Assembly (NCBI GenBank): GCA_019828595.1
Contig: JAHQRK010000020.1
Location: 992,001 to 1,056,000, forward strand
Length of the DNA: 64,000 nucleotides
Direction of reading: 5' to 3'
Source of the DNA: Aphanomyces cochlioides
Taxonomy: Eukaryota; Oomycota; Saprolegniomycetes; Saprolegniales; Verrucalvaceae
In this document: in pieces, positions 1-10,437 of the stretch
How the letters are laid out: the number at the start of each line of letters is the position of its first letter
How positions within the stretch are numbered: position 1 is the stretch's first letter
Made by a program: the position numbers and the translations under genes
The notes under the pieces: model-generated
Databases searched by the model: none
Seen by the model: only the letters and a program-made list of their open reading frames with translations
What the model was told of the DNA's origin: nothing

Positions 1-1190
1 CTCGGTGGTAAAACCATGTTGCGAGACTCGGGAAAGAGAAAACAAGTTGTATTGAAGAGAAGGCAAGTAGCTGACATTTTGTAGTTCAACCTCAACTATT
101 CCGGACGGAGTATTCAGCTCGAGGTGAATATTACCACATCCTTCAATCGCCATATCTCCACCATTGGCAGCTCGGACAACACCAGTTGAAGGTTGCAAAT
201 TGGTGAACCATGATCTGTTATTGCAGAAATGGTCAGAAGCACCAGAATCAATGACCCATTCGTTTGATGCCTCAAGAGCTTCCGAAGCATTCAGGATGAT
301 ATCAGTTGTAGCAATCATGCTGACCCCTTGAGTAGGTGCACTGCTAGGTTTCTTGGTGGACTTCTGGTTGCGACGCGTGTTTGCATAGGTCGCATCATCA
401 GTGTCTTTGAATCGTAAGCGTCGAGTAGATTCTTGGGATGCCGCAGTTTTCGACTTAGAGTCGGCAATCTTCTTGCGGCACACATCTTCCGTGTGATTGC
501 GTTTCTTGCAGTACGAACAAGTGACAGGTTCAGCGGTAGAGTTGAAATTCTGTCGACCAGCTTGTTTTTGTTGTTGACGACCACCTCGCGTGGCTGTCAA
601 AGCAGTTCAGAAGAAGCAGCAAGTTTTTGATCACGTTGCTCATGTTGTAGGAGCACTGTGAAAATCGTCTCCAGAGTATGAACTTCAATCTCTTGGCCAT
701 GCGCAAAAAGATTGACTTGGTAGGCGACAAAGCTGTCAAAGCGATGATCCAGGCTATTCAAGAATGTTTCGACGTAGAACGAATGCTTGTCAGTGAACCC
801 GGAGGCAATAAGTTCCTCGACGAGCACAGAGAATCGATAGATATAGTCTGAAGCAAGTTCATTCGAACGGATTCTTGTTGAAAGTAGTTCTTGATATAGA
901 TTGTTTTTGCCCATGTAAGATTTAGATCCATAAATCTTATCCATAGTATCAAGCATTTCTTTTGAAGTACTCTTGCCTCGAACAAGACGTAGATGTTTGT
1001 TGGCAATCGTTGCACTGAGGATAGATTGGACTTTCTTATCCTTAGGTCGGAATGATGCGTCGGTTGTGGGTATAGTCCCATCAATAACACCATCAAGATC
1101 TTTCGCTGCAAGGAAAGTCATGATGCGGTATTTCCATTCAGAGTAGTATGTTCCATCAAAGGAATGTATAGCGAAATCTTTCAACTCCAT
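1..1190 (-). pseudogene. Ty1/Copia retrotransposon gag-protease fragment, frameshifted, cut by window edge
   Basis: Reading leftwards from the ATG at 1190, the first 197 residues are a Copia-type Gag (UBN2-like; starts MELKDFAIHSFDGTYYSEWK). The frame stops at 597-599. One frame over, the protein resumes at once with a CCHC zinc knuckle (CSYCKKRNHTEDVC, about 483-524) and then the aspartic protease motif WVIDSGASDH (about 229-258). It stays open to position 1. A single-base indel near 597 therefore separates gag from protease. In the family, Gag packages the element RNA and the protease cleaves the polyprotein. Integrase and reverse transcriptase would lie left of the window. The family assignment is firm; whether the frameshift is biological or a sequencing error cannot be told here. 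Confidence 0.88.
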
Positions 1191-1262
1191 GGTGACAAAT
1201 GTGATTGGTCAAATTGGATACTGGTGTGAAAGTGTGTTGACAGAAAGTATCAATTAGTAAGT

Positions 1263-1682
1263 TTAGAGATAATTTCTTTCGCGGTTGACGTGTAAGTTCT
1301 TGTGTGCAATGTGCTCAGAAATTTCGAGTGGTACTGTGCGATCGAGAATTTGCAAAGAACTTTCCGTGAGAGTGTTGACTTGACGGAGAAGAGACTGGAT
1401 GATTTTCTCAAATGTCTTGTCTTGTTCGGAAAAGTCGGTCAAAATAGTGTCCTTGAACTTTTTGTTGATTCGTTGGACGTGGTGAAGAGCGTTGACAAGG
1501 TCTTGGTGTATCTTGTCGGCTTTGGTGTCTTCTTTGACGCGGCGGAACTGCTTGAGGAGCTTCGCTTGTTTCTTGGCTCGAACTTGACGTTGCTTGCGGA
1601 GTCGGTTGACTTCGGTCTTCGAGACGAGGGTCTTCGGGTTGACTTTCATAAATTGACCAACTCTACTAGGAGTTAAGGTCAC
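1263..1682 (-). CDS. Hypothetical basic coiled-coil ORF, 139 aa, probably retroelement-associated
   Basis: The product is 139 residues, rich in Lys and Arg from about residue 17 to 60 and predicted helical and coiled-coil from about 55 to 115. I recognise no catalytic motif. It sits just upstream of the Copia gag start on the same strand. In composition it resembles the basic coiled-coil ORF at 14379-14904, which lies between a primer-binding-like site and a Gypsy gag. It may be a remnant of such a leader ORF. It is not clearly a host gene. Confidence 0.3.
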   Translation of the reverse strand: MTLTPSRVGQFMKVNPKTLVSKTEVNRLRKQRQVRAKKQAKLLKQFRRVKEDTKADKIHQDLVNALHHVQRINKKFKDTILTDFSEQDKTFEKIIQSLLRQVNTLTESSLQILDRTVPLEISEHIAHKNLHVNRERNYL

Positions 1683-1923
1683 TAGAAGAGGAACTTACAG
1701 TGTTTCCCAAGAAGGTACTGACTCGACACTCACAAAAGGAGTACAAGCACGACTGTAATGGTGTTCGTTCTAGGCGGTCTTCCTTCTTGTCTTGTAGGGC
1801 GCAGCCAACAAAACAAAACCGGGCAGACGGGTAAAAGGACAGACGGCGGCGGGGACGGCTGTGTAGGACGCGGAGGTTGAAGGCGGCAGCAAGGACGACT
1901 TCGGTAGCGCGGGTTGGGCTCAT

Positions 1924-2322
1924 AACCTATAAGAGGTCGAATGGAAAGTGTATTAGAACTTATGGAAGAGCTAGAGATGTGCTAAAGATACGCTAGCTAG
2001 AGTATATGCATAATGAGGATGAAGTTTAACAGAGAAGCAAACAGAGAATAGTCAGAAGAGAGAATTTGCTTTGCAATGAAAGGTAAGATAGAACGTCTCG
2101 ATCTCTTCTTCAACGTTGTGAGCTTCAACACGGTTGGATGGCGGTTGGATGGTGGTTGCTAGTGTTGGCTTGTAGTCGACTACTGGGACTCTCAGTTGCG
2201 ATGCCTGATGAGTGCTGGGTGGGTGATCAGGAAGGGTGCGCATGACATGTTTTTTATTCTTTCTCTCATAATAAATACTAGTAGATCTCAGTATTATATG
2301 TGGTAGGTTTTAGCCCTGCAAG
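1924..2322. other. Intergenic, no recognisable gene
   Basis: A short basic minus-strand ORF (1666-1923) ends here, and a 63-residue minus ORF at 2052-2243 has no recognisable similarity. AT-rich sequence precedes the 20-bp tandem array. I see nothing I would call a gene. Confidence 0.5.
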
Positions 2323-2549
2323 CCGTGTTTTATCTCTGACGTCCGTGTTTTACCTCCGACGTCCGTGTTTTATCGCGGACGCCCCTGTTTTACCGCTGAC
2401 GTCCGTATTTTACCTCTGAAATCAGACTCTCTTCCGGACTCAGATAAGCCTTGCAAATTTGATAATCCACTGGAAGCTAAATTATAGCTTTCCACAGGTG
2501 CTACGAAGTCCGTATTTTACCTCTGACGTCCGTATTTTATCTCCGATAG
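2323..2549. repeat. 20-bp tandem array plus imperfect downstream duplication
   Basis: Five consecutive 20-bp units of the form CCGTGTTTTAYCTCTGACGT run from 2323 to 2422. Two more units of the same sequence lie at 2510-2549. Each block is followed by related sequence: a CTGACTCTCTTCCGGAC motif, and then further on CTATAGCTTTCCACAGGT or TTATAGCTTTCCACAGGT. An approximately 120-bp segment containing the units has therefore also been duplicated. Confidence 0.85.
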
Positions 2550-2893
2550 CTGACTCTCTTCCGGACGCGTTTCCGGAAAACGAATTCCTTGTAGAATTGA
2601 TAAATCTCTGGGGTCTAAACTATAGCTTTCCACAGGTACTAACATTATTTAACTCGAACAGTTTCATCAACACCATAAACGGATGTACTTGGATTGAATT
2701 GGCCACGGGATGTCGAGTGTAATTTGCGTTTTTCAGCCTTACCAGACTGACTATTCAGCATTCTTTCGCATTTTTACAGTTTGCCAGCGTAATAGGGGTG
2801 TACAGTCTCCGTTCCTGCATTTTGTGCAACCACATGTACAACCTAAATCTAATTGGTAGAAAATGTATTTATTTGACAAACTGTGAAGGCAGA

Positions 2894-4609
2894 TCACATT
2901 CGCAAGGCAGGATGTCCTCCACGCTGACGGTCGGCTCGCATATGAGTGAGTATACTTGATACCGACAATTGGCGCCCATAAACGACGTAGACTTTGTCAA
3001 TCACAACATCGCTGGTGTATCCAGCACGCACAAGATTTGCCACTGTGTCCCAGAAGACCTTCCGTCGTGAATAGGCGAACTTGTTGGCTCCTCGCTCGGC
3101 AGCAGTGAAGTTCTTGGCAGCCTTGCGTCCTCCAGAGCCAAACTCAAATTCTTGCCACAGCTCGAAGAGATCTTTAGGTCTCTTTGAGAGGTGAGCCATC
3201 TTGCTCTTGGCCATGCTGGCTGTAAGTGCTGGTTCGTTCTGCTCGTCATAACATCGCGTTCGTATAGCCAAGTTGACCGCCGGACGCATTGTGTGCCGAT
3301 GAAGGACAGCAGAGAATCTATCAAGATCTCGTTGTGTGTCGTATCTTGCTCGTTGAACCTCATGCATAACGTCATTCATGTAGCGCTTGAGAGAAAAAAT
3401 TTCGGCATGGAGAGCTGCAAACTGGCGACGATCATATTGAACTGTTGTGGTTGTAGGCATGTTAGAATGCTCTACGTCGGGTTGGATATCGTTAGTTTCA
3501 CTGCCGATCGCGATCAAATGCATTTCAGATCCGTCACCAACCACATGAAACTGCTCTCGCTCGACAGGGTTGACTGAAAGATTGCCACCAGCGCTGACAT
3601 GTGCCTTTAGTGTACGATCCAGCAGCGTTGATGGGAGCAAGGCTGGTGTATATATTTCTTCCGATTGTAGTGCTGCCCACAACAACACACACCCCAAGGT
3701 TTCCGCAATCGCTTCCCCAAAAACTTCTCTTGACGATGGTGCAACTTCATTTGCAATATATTGTCGTGACAGCAGCATCATACCGCGTTTTAATATATAT
3801 CGACATGGACCATTCGGGCCAGTGAGTACAGCAGCAGTGCAGGCATCTGGATAAGGCTGTGTATTGTCGATATATGTATCGACCATGGACTTTCGTGTGC
3901 GCCATCGACCACGACGGTTGACATAGTCTTTTGTGAGACCACTCCGACTACCATAAGTTGCGGCACCCTTTCGCAAGCTGTGTGTTCCCACGTGTCCTGA
4001 CTTGAGCTTTGTAAACGAGTCACTATCCAATGCCTGTTGTAGTGCCCTTCGAACGACACGATCACCGTCTTTTGGATTGCCATATAGAAATTCAGAATTT
4101 GCAATTCCTGGTGTGGATTCAATGTGGATGGCCAACTTCAAAAGCGGACACAAGTGAGGATCGGCACTACCAAACACAACTTGCTCAGGAGCATCTCGCT
4201 CCTCCAGAATGTTTTTAGACCATCTCATTTGGCAAATCAACGTTGAAGGGTGATGTATGTTTGGGGAAAAAACGGCAAAACGAAGCTTCATCATGTCGTC
4301 AATTCGTGCTATCAAATGCTATTGTAGTGTGAGCACACTGCTGACCATGTACTTCGATGTGTTTGGATTCACAGCCACAATAGACAATAAATTGAGGAAC
4401 TCTGTGAACTCAATGGGACGTCGTGCATTGGATTGTACGCCCTCACGGCGCACTTCACTCTTTTTGACTGCTTTGATAATCTTGTTCACCTCTTCAGCTC
4501 GTGTGGGGTTACCGTGGCAGGAGATTGGATCCCATGGAAGTGTCCGCCGAGGCATGAATGATGAAATCGCCGTGCCGCCACCCTGATGAGGCCTGCTAGG
4601 GAATGACAA
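2894..4609 (-). pseudogene. Crypton-type tyrosine recombinase with one in-frame stop
   Basis: Two minus-strand frames (4609-4322 and 4315-2894) are in phase and separated only by a TAG at 4319-4321. Together they encode about 570 residues. The N-terminal part looks like a helical SAM-like domain. Just after the stop come the first catalytic Arg region (HLIARIDDMMKLR), then HSLRKG (H-x-x-R) and the tyrosine in MVDTYID, which are the residues of tyrosine recombinases. The last 110 residues (LWQEFEFGSG onward) resemble the GCR1_C-type DNA-binding domain found on Cryptons. Such enzymes move elements through a circular DNA intermediate. No ATG fits the 5' end (the frame opens at a TTG), so the N terminus may be truncated. 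I found no element ends. Confidence 0.82.
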
Positions 4610-4777
4610 AGTATGGCGCTCTAACTCTTCCTGGTGGTGGAGATATCTTCAATATTGTCATGTGACCTAATATGTGACCTGACCCGAAATTGACCTGTAA
4701 AAGACTTTGCGGACAATCGACCACCCAGTGGTGACGACAATCGACTTGACGGTGGTGACCCCACATCGTCGCGTGAT

Positions 4778-4969
4778 TTGTATGCAAGTCGGGTGTTTGT
4801 TGACGGTGGTGACATAGGAAGCTACGCTGAAGGTCGTCGTCCTGGCTACGGTCCCATCGGTGGTCCCATGGGTCCTCATGACGGTGGCCACAACGGCTAC
4901 TACTACGGCTCTAACGACGGCTACGGTTCACAACGAAAGAATCGTGGCGACGGCTCTTACCGCGTGTAG
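4778..4969 (+). pseudogene. Gly/Tyr-rich protein fragment
   Basis: This 63-residue frame is dominated by Gly, Tyr, Asp and Pro (for example GYYYGSNDGYGS) and ends at TAG 4967-4969. Its composition matches the Gly/Tyr-rich coding sequence at 10438-10713 and the fragment at 5215-5280, both on the opposite strand. Low-complexity proteins of this sort occur among oomycete secreted and wall proteins, but I cannot assign a function. No signal peptide is visible in this frame, so it is probably a fragment. Confidence 0.4.
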
Positions 4970-5149
4970 ACATTCCACATGATATTATATTGATCTCTTC
5001 CTTTTGTACACCTCCCGGACTCGAAAGAGTCGACCCAACATGGTATATCGTGCATATTGCTGTCGGTCATGGACACAATCAAGTCTTTGTGACCACCGAC
5101 TCGATGTCGGCGTCTCGATATGTATCAGAGATGCAAACGATAGGAGAGA

Positions 5150-5280
5150 GTGCATGGTTTAGGAGTACAGAGGATGGATCTCGTCAAGACGAGATGTATT
5201 TCAAGGGTACACCTTGAATCGAGAGCCGTAGGATGGACCGCGGTCGTACCCGTAGCCAGAAGAATCTCCAATCTCCATAT
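5150..5280 (-). pseudogene. 3' remnant of Gly/Tyr-rich gene, paralogue of 10.2-10.7 kb
   Basis: On the minus strand this reads GYGYDRGPSYGS followed by a short basic tail and a stop. The plus-strand sequence around 5175-5213 (CTCGTCAAGACGAGAT and flanks) and 5255-5270 is closely similar to 10185-10213 and 10441-10470. The 221-bp MITE interrupts the second copy only. This copy therefore preserves an uninterrupted version of the MITE insertion region. Confidence 0.6.
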
Positions 5281-5407
5281 CCGAGGACTTTTGTCCGATT
5301 GAAAGATCTGCCTCGAGTGTTTGACAACATGACCTTGCACTGTGTGGCTGTAGCGTCATGAGGAACATGAATCTTATCTTGATGTATTTTGCTTTACACT
5401 TTACTTG

Positions 5408-6250
5408 TTAATACCACTTGCGAATAAAGTCGACGAAGCTGGCACTGATCACTCGATGGAATGCCGCCGTGGGATGGGGCGTACTGTCAAATGCCAGGTA
5501 CTTGTCAGGGTCTGCGCACAAGTGAGTGCCGTTGAAGCACGGATCAAAGAGGCCATGCTCAAAGCCAAATGCAATAGGAGCCGCTAGCACAGTCGCGACC
5601 AGTGCGGGGAGTTCGTACAAACCCAAATTGGCGCAAGGGTAGCGTTGCTTAAACTTGTCCGCCAGTTTGTGTATGTGAAGGTTGTAATCCACGAGGAATT
5701 GAGATGCTTGGAGAGGTTGAACGATCGACGCGATGTTCGTTGCGCCTTCCTTCGCAAGCGCCTCCCACTGGTTGTAGATCGACGTCGCAATGTCTTCGCC
5801 CGTCCTGTTGAGACGAAGACCGGTGTTGAGTAGGTCGTCGTTGCCGCCAACGAGGATGGTGAAGAGCGTGCGGTCGTGGCTGGACCCTTTCGTCTGCCTC
5901 AGATACGACGACACTTGTTCGACCACACTCGGTACCTTGTAAGTGTCGTTGGCACCCAATGCATACACTGCTGGAATCTTGGAGTTGTCCGCTGTCGCTC
6001 CGCCAATCGCACGATTGTCCAGGGTGGCATTCAGAGCCGCAGCAGTCCATTCAATGTAGGTTGGTCCATTGCTGAAGCGTCCATTGTAGTACGGCGACAG
6101 TGGTTTGAATCCTTTCGTGAGCACGAAAGCGCCATTGCCAGTGTCGGTGAGAGAATCACCAAAGCTGACGATCTTGCGAATGTCAGTGTACTTTGCAGTC
6201 GACACGATGGCGAGAGCGGCCACGACGAGCGTTCGAGCAAAGGACGCCAT
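5408..6250 (-). CDS. Secreted GDSL (SGNH) lipase/esterase
   Basis: This 280-residue, apparently intronless protein starts at the ATG at 6250, chosen over an in-frame ATG 33 nt upstream because it gives a clean signal peptide (MASFARTLVVAALAIVSTA). Block I follows at residues 30-39 (FGDSLTDTGN, Ser33 nucleophile). The GGND block lies mid-protein (TILVGGNDDLL), and the C-terminal block V reads FDSTPHPT with the catalytic Asp and His. SGNH enzymes hydrolyse ester bonds in lipids and wall polymers, and plant-pathogenic oomycetes secrete many. Several N-glycosylation sequons (NAT, NDT, NRT, NGT) fit secretion. Its neighbours are mobile elements, so no operon-like inference is possible. The exact substrate is unknown. 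Confidence 0.93.
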   Translation of the reverse strand: MASFARTLVVAALAIVSTAKYTDIRKIVSFGDSLTDTGNGAFVLTKGFKPLSPYYNGRFSNGPTYIEWTAAALNATLDNRAIGGATADNSKIPAVYALGANDTYKVPSVVEQVSSYLRQTKGSSHDRTLFTILVGGNDDLLNTGLRLNRTGEDIATSIYNQWEALAKEGATNIASIVQPLQASQFLVDYNLHIHKLADKFKQRYPCANLGLYELPALVATVLAAPIAFGFEHGLFDPCFNGTHLCADPDKYLAFDSTPHPTAAFHRVISASFVDFIRKWY

Positions 6251-6281
6251 ACTTGAGACTTGGCAAAGCGCAACGCAAGGC

Positions 6282-6294
6282 AAATTCGAGAATG
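6282..6294 (-). promoter_or_regulatory. Oomycete initiator-like element upstream of GDSL esterase
   Basis: On the minus strand the sequence CATTCTCGAATTT lies 32 nt upstream of the chosen ATG. It matches the oomycete initiator core (CATTYYNCAWTTT) at all but one position. The match supports the chosen start; the transcription start is inferred. Confidence 0.5.
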
Positions 6295-7263
6295 CCGTCG
6301 ATCACAACTTGGATGCTTGCCGCAGCCATAACTTTCGCTTGTAACAATATGTAGAGAGCAGATTGGATGTCAATTTCTCCGCTGTATATGATCGCGGCGG
6401 AGCAGTAATTTCAGCCTAGATACTCTCATATTGAACATGAGAGCCCCATCAAGCGCCCCTCAATATCGCCGGCGTGTCGGGAGTATGTGCCAACGGGAAA
6501 TCCATGGCAATGAGCGACATGGACCATGCCCACCGTGCCGCGAACCAAGTTCAACAGCGTGGCAGCCCGTGCACGCAGATTTCCACATTGCGTGGTCAGT
6601 CGCGTGTCACGTGACATTCTGAGCGGCGAGTCGGACCAGCGAGCGGGGGAAGGAGTCGAACAGAGCAAAAACAGGTCTGGGGACCACATCGGGTGTCGAG
6701 AAGTCGTCGGATCAAGAACGAACCAGACTCGACCTTCACATGACACGGACTTGATCGTTCAGGATCGTGGGGACCAAGCAGAGAGAGAATTCGGGTCGCA
6801 CCCAAGTCGTCGTGAGTTGTGGAATCAAACAGTGAGACACTTTGGCAGATGGAAGAATGTCATCCACGCTGAAGATTGCGGTGGATTGCAACTCTTTCTC
6901 CTGTGGCGTAATCGTCATGTGAAAACGATCATCTACAGCTTTCAAGGCTATCATTTGAGTTCGACTTGGACCACAGTTGCAGTTGACACAACAGACGGTC
7001 ACCGCGACGCTGCTGCGAAGTTTGCTGTGCTTTCTCCTTCGTGCTACCTTTACAGCTGTTAGAAGATTTCAAACTCGATGGATACAACGTGCAATGGCTG
7101 CAGAAGACGTCAGTAGTCAAAGAATGGCTGTAGAATGTCTGATTGAAGGTGAGGCTCCGGTGACGGAACATTACGGTATGGACCATTTTGTCCGGATATG
7201 GTGTCAAGTCCTAACCGGATGAAGCACATTAACTTGGTATTTGTATACCCATTCGTATCCGAA
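6295..7263. other. Intergenic, one unidentified conserved-looking frame
   Basis: No gene is recognised. A minus frame at 6736-7002 (88 aa) has a more protein-like composition than its neighbours, but it shows no motif, signal peptide or clear start. A plus frame at 6526-7062 (178 aa) looks random and basic. A 28-bp segment at 6322-6349 recurs near 31408. Confidence 0.4.
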
Positions 7264-7527
7264 CTAAGGGCCTGGTCGAAGTTGGAAAAAGTCGACTTTT
7301 TCTTCGTCGATGTTATCAGAAATAATGGGTTTATCGGTTGCATTTTCAGCAATACATGCGAATAGTCGTCGGTTTCGAAATGGTAGAATTGGGAGAATTG
7401 GTAAGAGTGGTTGGAGTGGTAGAATCCAATCTTTCGGATCTTGAGCGATGTTGCCAAAGCGAAGGCCCAACGATCTGTACAAATTGACGCCTGAACCGAA
7501 AGAAGCACTGATAATGCAATAAGAACC

Positions 7528-9396
7528 TTGCTGGCTGATTTAGACTTGCAACAGTCAGTCGAAGCTAGGCCCCTAACAGGCTCGGCCCCGCTTGAAACAA
7601 ACTCTATTGCAGCGTACAAGAAGCATTTACGAGGTTTGTATTTCTTTTGTGCCTTGGTCGGCGACTACGATAGCCTTCTTATCCTCCTCGAATGCCCACC
7701 GGAGCCATTCTGTCCCTCTATGTCCCCATCGTCCATTGTTGACTTTATACGATACAAACGACAGGAGAAAGGGGCTCCATTCTTTCGTTAAGGCTCCAAT
7801 CAGCAGTGCATGGATGTATTTGGCACTGCAGTGGTTTGAATGGGAGGCTGGAATGACCTACATTCAGCGAGAAATAACCACCTGGGGAACTTTGAGGACT
7901 CGTGCAACAACTGCAAGCGTTTGTGGTCGAAGCAGTCTTTCCAAGGCTGCATGGTACATGCTGGGCGTCCTCAACTGTGGAGACGTGGGAACCCATGTCT
8001 AACATCTGATGTGATAAATGCTATGAAGACAAGCAGAAAGCAAAGTGCAGGGTACAGAGCCAAAGGAGATATGGCTCTTACTCCAATGGAAGTGCAAGAT
8101 ATTCGCCAGTATTTGCTGTCAACAAATCAACTTTCTGACCTACGACTGTTTGTGATGATCCTCATGTCCATCAAATTGTTCCTCCGTAGCGACGAAATAC
8201 TCCAAATCAAGGTGGAGAGTATTGTACCCGACGTTTGTGTCATACGAAACGATCATGTGGTGGAGTCTCTGGCATTTGAAATTCAAGGAAAGTCAGATGA
8301 AGTGCCTGTTACTCTGACATTATGGGCTGACAATGATTTGCCACATCTGTGTTGTGTCCGTTTTCTACTTGCATATATAGGTTTGAGTGGAATTAGCAAA
8401 TGTTATCTCTTTCCTGGTGATGCTGGGGGTCACATGTCGTACGAGGCTTATCATCAACAATTCCTTGGTGTTATTTCTAAGTTTATTACTCGTGGTGGCC
8501 CATTTGGAACTCACACATGCCGGAAGACGGCCTATCTTTTTGCTGTATGGGGCGGTGGGACTGATATGGATGTTATGAGCTCAGCAAGACACCGGTGCCC
8601 AGCTCAAGCAACAAAATATAAGAGAGATGCAGAGTATTTGCTGTCAATTGCCCGAGCAAACGACACAAACTTCAAAGCAATCACTTGCACGTGGAAGCCG
8701 ATTTTTTGTGCTGATGTTCAAATGGGTAGAACACTCAACGACAATGGTAGATCAAATTTCTTGCCGCTCGATCAATTGGCTGCTAAGTTCTTGCATGAAC
8801 ACTGTCGTATCGACGACGTTCTAGATGCCGCCTGCAAAAAGACAATCGACGCTGTAACCTCTTTTCGTCGCACATCTACAACTAAAGAAGACATTGTCAG
8901 AGCTCTGCAATCTCATGCTCCTACTCATATCATTCAACAGGTCATTGGGCTCATTGATCAGTATACATTGGAGCATAGGTCTCTAACACATCAACTCGAC
9001 ATAGGGAAGACAGTGAACACTCCTTCTCCAGGGGGTGTAAAACTAGACTTAAAGCGTAAACGCATCGACACCAGCATTACCTGCGAACGAAGTGCTAGAA
9101 GAGGAGGCAGCCTCACTATTGATGGTCGTAAGTTGCTTGTCAAGATGTCTCCTACATCAAAACTCAAGAAAATTGTGGAAATGCACTCAAACCTGCCACA
9201 CCAGCGCAGTGAGTTGACTGAATGCGACCGCTCGTTCGCTGTTTCGGCACTTGATCCAATCGTTTCTTGCCTCACAAACCACTTCAAATCGGACCAAAAG
9301 GCATTTCTCCTTGCATGGGGGTCATTCTCTCACTCCACGTTCAGGACGAAGCTCTGTGACGGCAGGGGTCAAGCGTGCAAAACGAAACTCGTGTAG
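7528..9396 (+). pseudogene. Tyrosine recombinase (CryptonS-like) with two in-frame stops
   Basis: One continuous frame from 7528 to 9396 is broken only by TAA at 7789-7791 and TGA at 7837-7839. The recombinase core is visible: the first catalytic Arg in KLFLRSDEI, then THTCRKTAY (H-x-x-R), and a following tyrosine in ATKYKRD as the likely nucleophile. The region upstream has a pair of Cys-x2-Cys-like motifs (SCNNCKRL). The C-terminal 200 residues are low in recognisable motifs. Such recombinases cut and rejoin DNA through a phosphotyrosine link. It is clearly different in sequence from the recombinase at 2894-4609 and lacks that protein's GCR1-like tail. Two stops make it inactive as read. 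Confidence 0.78.
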
Positions 9397-9508
9397 AACT
9401 GATTTTATTACATAATGGCCATTGGTTATATTTATGATCTTTTTATCCAATGCTCTCTCTCCTACCAGTTCTACCAACGGATACAAGGAGTATATCGACT
9501 TTTTCCCC

Positions 9509-9529
9509 AAGTAGGTCCTGGACCTACTT
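9509..9529. repeat. Short perfect palindrome
   Basis: Arms AAGTAGGTCC (9509-9518) and GGACCTACTT (9520-9529) are separated by a single T. They lie between the recombinase stop and the right inverted repeat, in AT-rich sequence. This could be a transcription-terminator hairpin or a recombinase site; neither can be shown. Confidence 0.7.
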
Positions 9530-9897
9530 TTTAAAAAGTAGACGAAAACATGTAAAGTTTGTATAGAGGGATTTGTGAAAAAGTCGATAGCTTTTTTGAG
9601 AAAAGTCGATGTCGTTTGCAATTTCACTAGTTAAAATGGATGAAATCACAGTGCTGGCGATGAAGCCATGCATCGTTGGCGCTGTTACTGCAATAGGGAG
9701 CGATAGGTGGCGACATCCAGGCCTTCTACGAATCGTGCAAACTATTCGAAACAACGAAATGCCCTTGCGTTGGTTCTATATTGACGATTTGTCCGACTTT
9801 TGTAAAGTTGACGACGCCGACCACTCGTCGACTTGTCTTCAACGACTTAAGTCGAACTCCAAAAAGTCGCTGTTGCAAACGTCGACCAGGCTCTTAG

Positions 9898-10216
9898 GGC
9901 CTGTATCTACGCGTGGGGCAGTCCAATCGCTCAAAGAATGCCCGCGCAATCCCAAGAAACAACAACCGGTTCATTGCCGCCAGCCCCGCACTAGAGGCTG
10001 ACCCCATCTCTACGGCTGAGATTGAGGCTTCCGAGGATAACGCCACAGCCTTCGAGTTCAATACTATATTGGCTGGGCAAATTTTGGCGCTTTTGTAGGG
10101 ACCAACTGTTATGCACCATACGTCATGAGGGAATGCGCAAAGATGGCAAGAAGGAATTGATTAGAGTAGACTACAGAGTGTGGATCTCGTCAAGACGAGA
10201 TGGATTTCAAGGGTAA
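9898..10216. other. Intergenic
   Basis: No gene is recognised. The right part (about 10185-10213) is paralogous to 5175-5213 and marks the 3' flank of the Gly/Tyr-rich gene before the MITE inserted. Confidence 0.5.
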
Positions 10217-10437
10217 GAGCATCTCCACTCGGAGTTTTTATTTGTATTTGTAATCGAAGTTACGAATAATTTTTAGCAACTCGTCCGATTATCCGAAATT
10301 TTGTGGTAAAAGTTTTTATTTCGAAAAAAATAGCAACTCGAGAAGTGAAATTGTTCGGATAACTTCCATAGTTGCTAAATTTATCCGTATAACCGAAGTT
10401 TGAAAATACAAATACAAATAAAAACTCCGAGATGCTC
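10217..10437. mobile_element. 221-bp Tourist/Harbinger-like MITE with TAA target duplication
   Basis: The ends are inverted copies: the left starts GAGCATCTC, then CACTC (a 5-bp insertion), then GGAGTTTTTATTTGTA. The right is the exact complement without the insertion. The element is flanked by TAA on both sides (10214-10216 and 10438-10440), the 3-bp duplication typical of PIF/Harbinger elements. It is AT-rich and has no ORF of its own. The paralogous segment near 5213 lacks it. Confidence 0.88.

Larger units (their letters stand above)
7264..9897 (+). mobile_element. 2.6-kb element with 16-bp terminal inverted repeats carrying a tyrosine recombinase
   Basis: The left end CTAAGGGCCTGGTCGA (7264-7279) is the inverted complement, with one mismatch, of the right end TCGACCAGGCTCTTAG (9882-9897). 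Copies of AAGTCGA/TCGACTT cluster inside both ends, for example 7289-7300, 9494-9503 and 9797-9873. The interval contains the tyrosine recombinase pseudogene at 7528-9396. No target-site duplication is evident. Cryptons normally lack terminal inverted repeats, so either this is an unusual family or the recombinase was captured by an inverted-repeat element. Confidence 0.55.

Noticed and set aside
2323..2549. CRISPR-like array
   Set aside because: The units are directly adjacent with no spacers and the genome is eukaryotic; it is a plain tandem repeat.
3191..3854. Plus-strand ORFs of 94-128 residues
   Set aside because: Antisense to the Crypton recombinase.
6526..7062. 178-residue plus ORF
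   Set aside because: Random basic composition, no start context, no motif.
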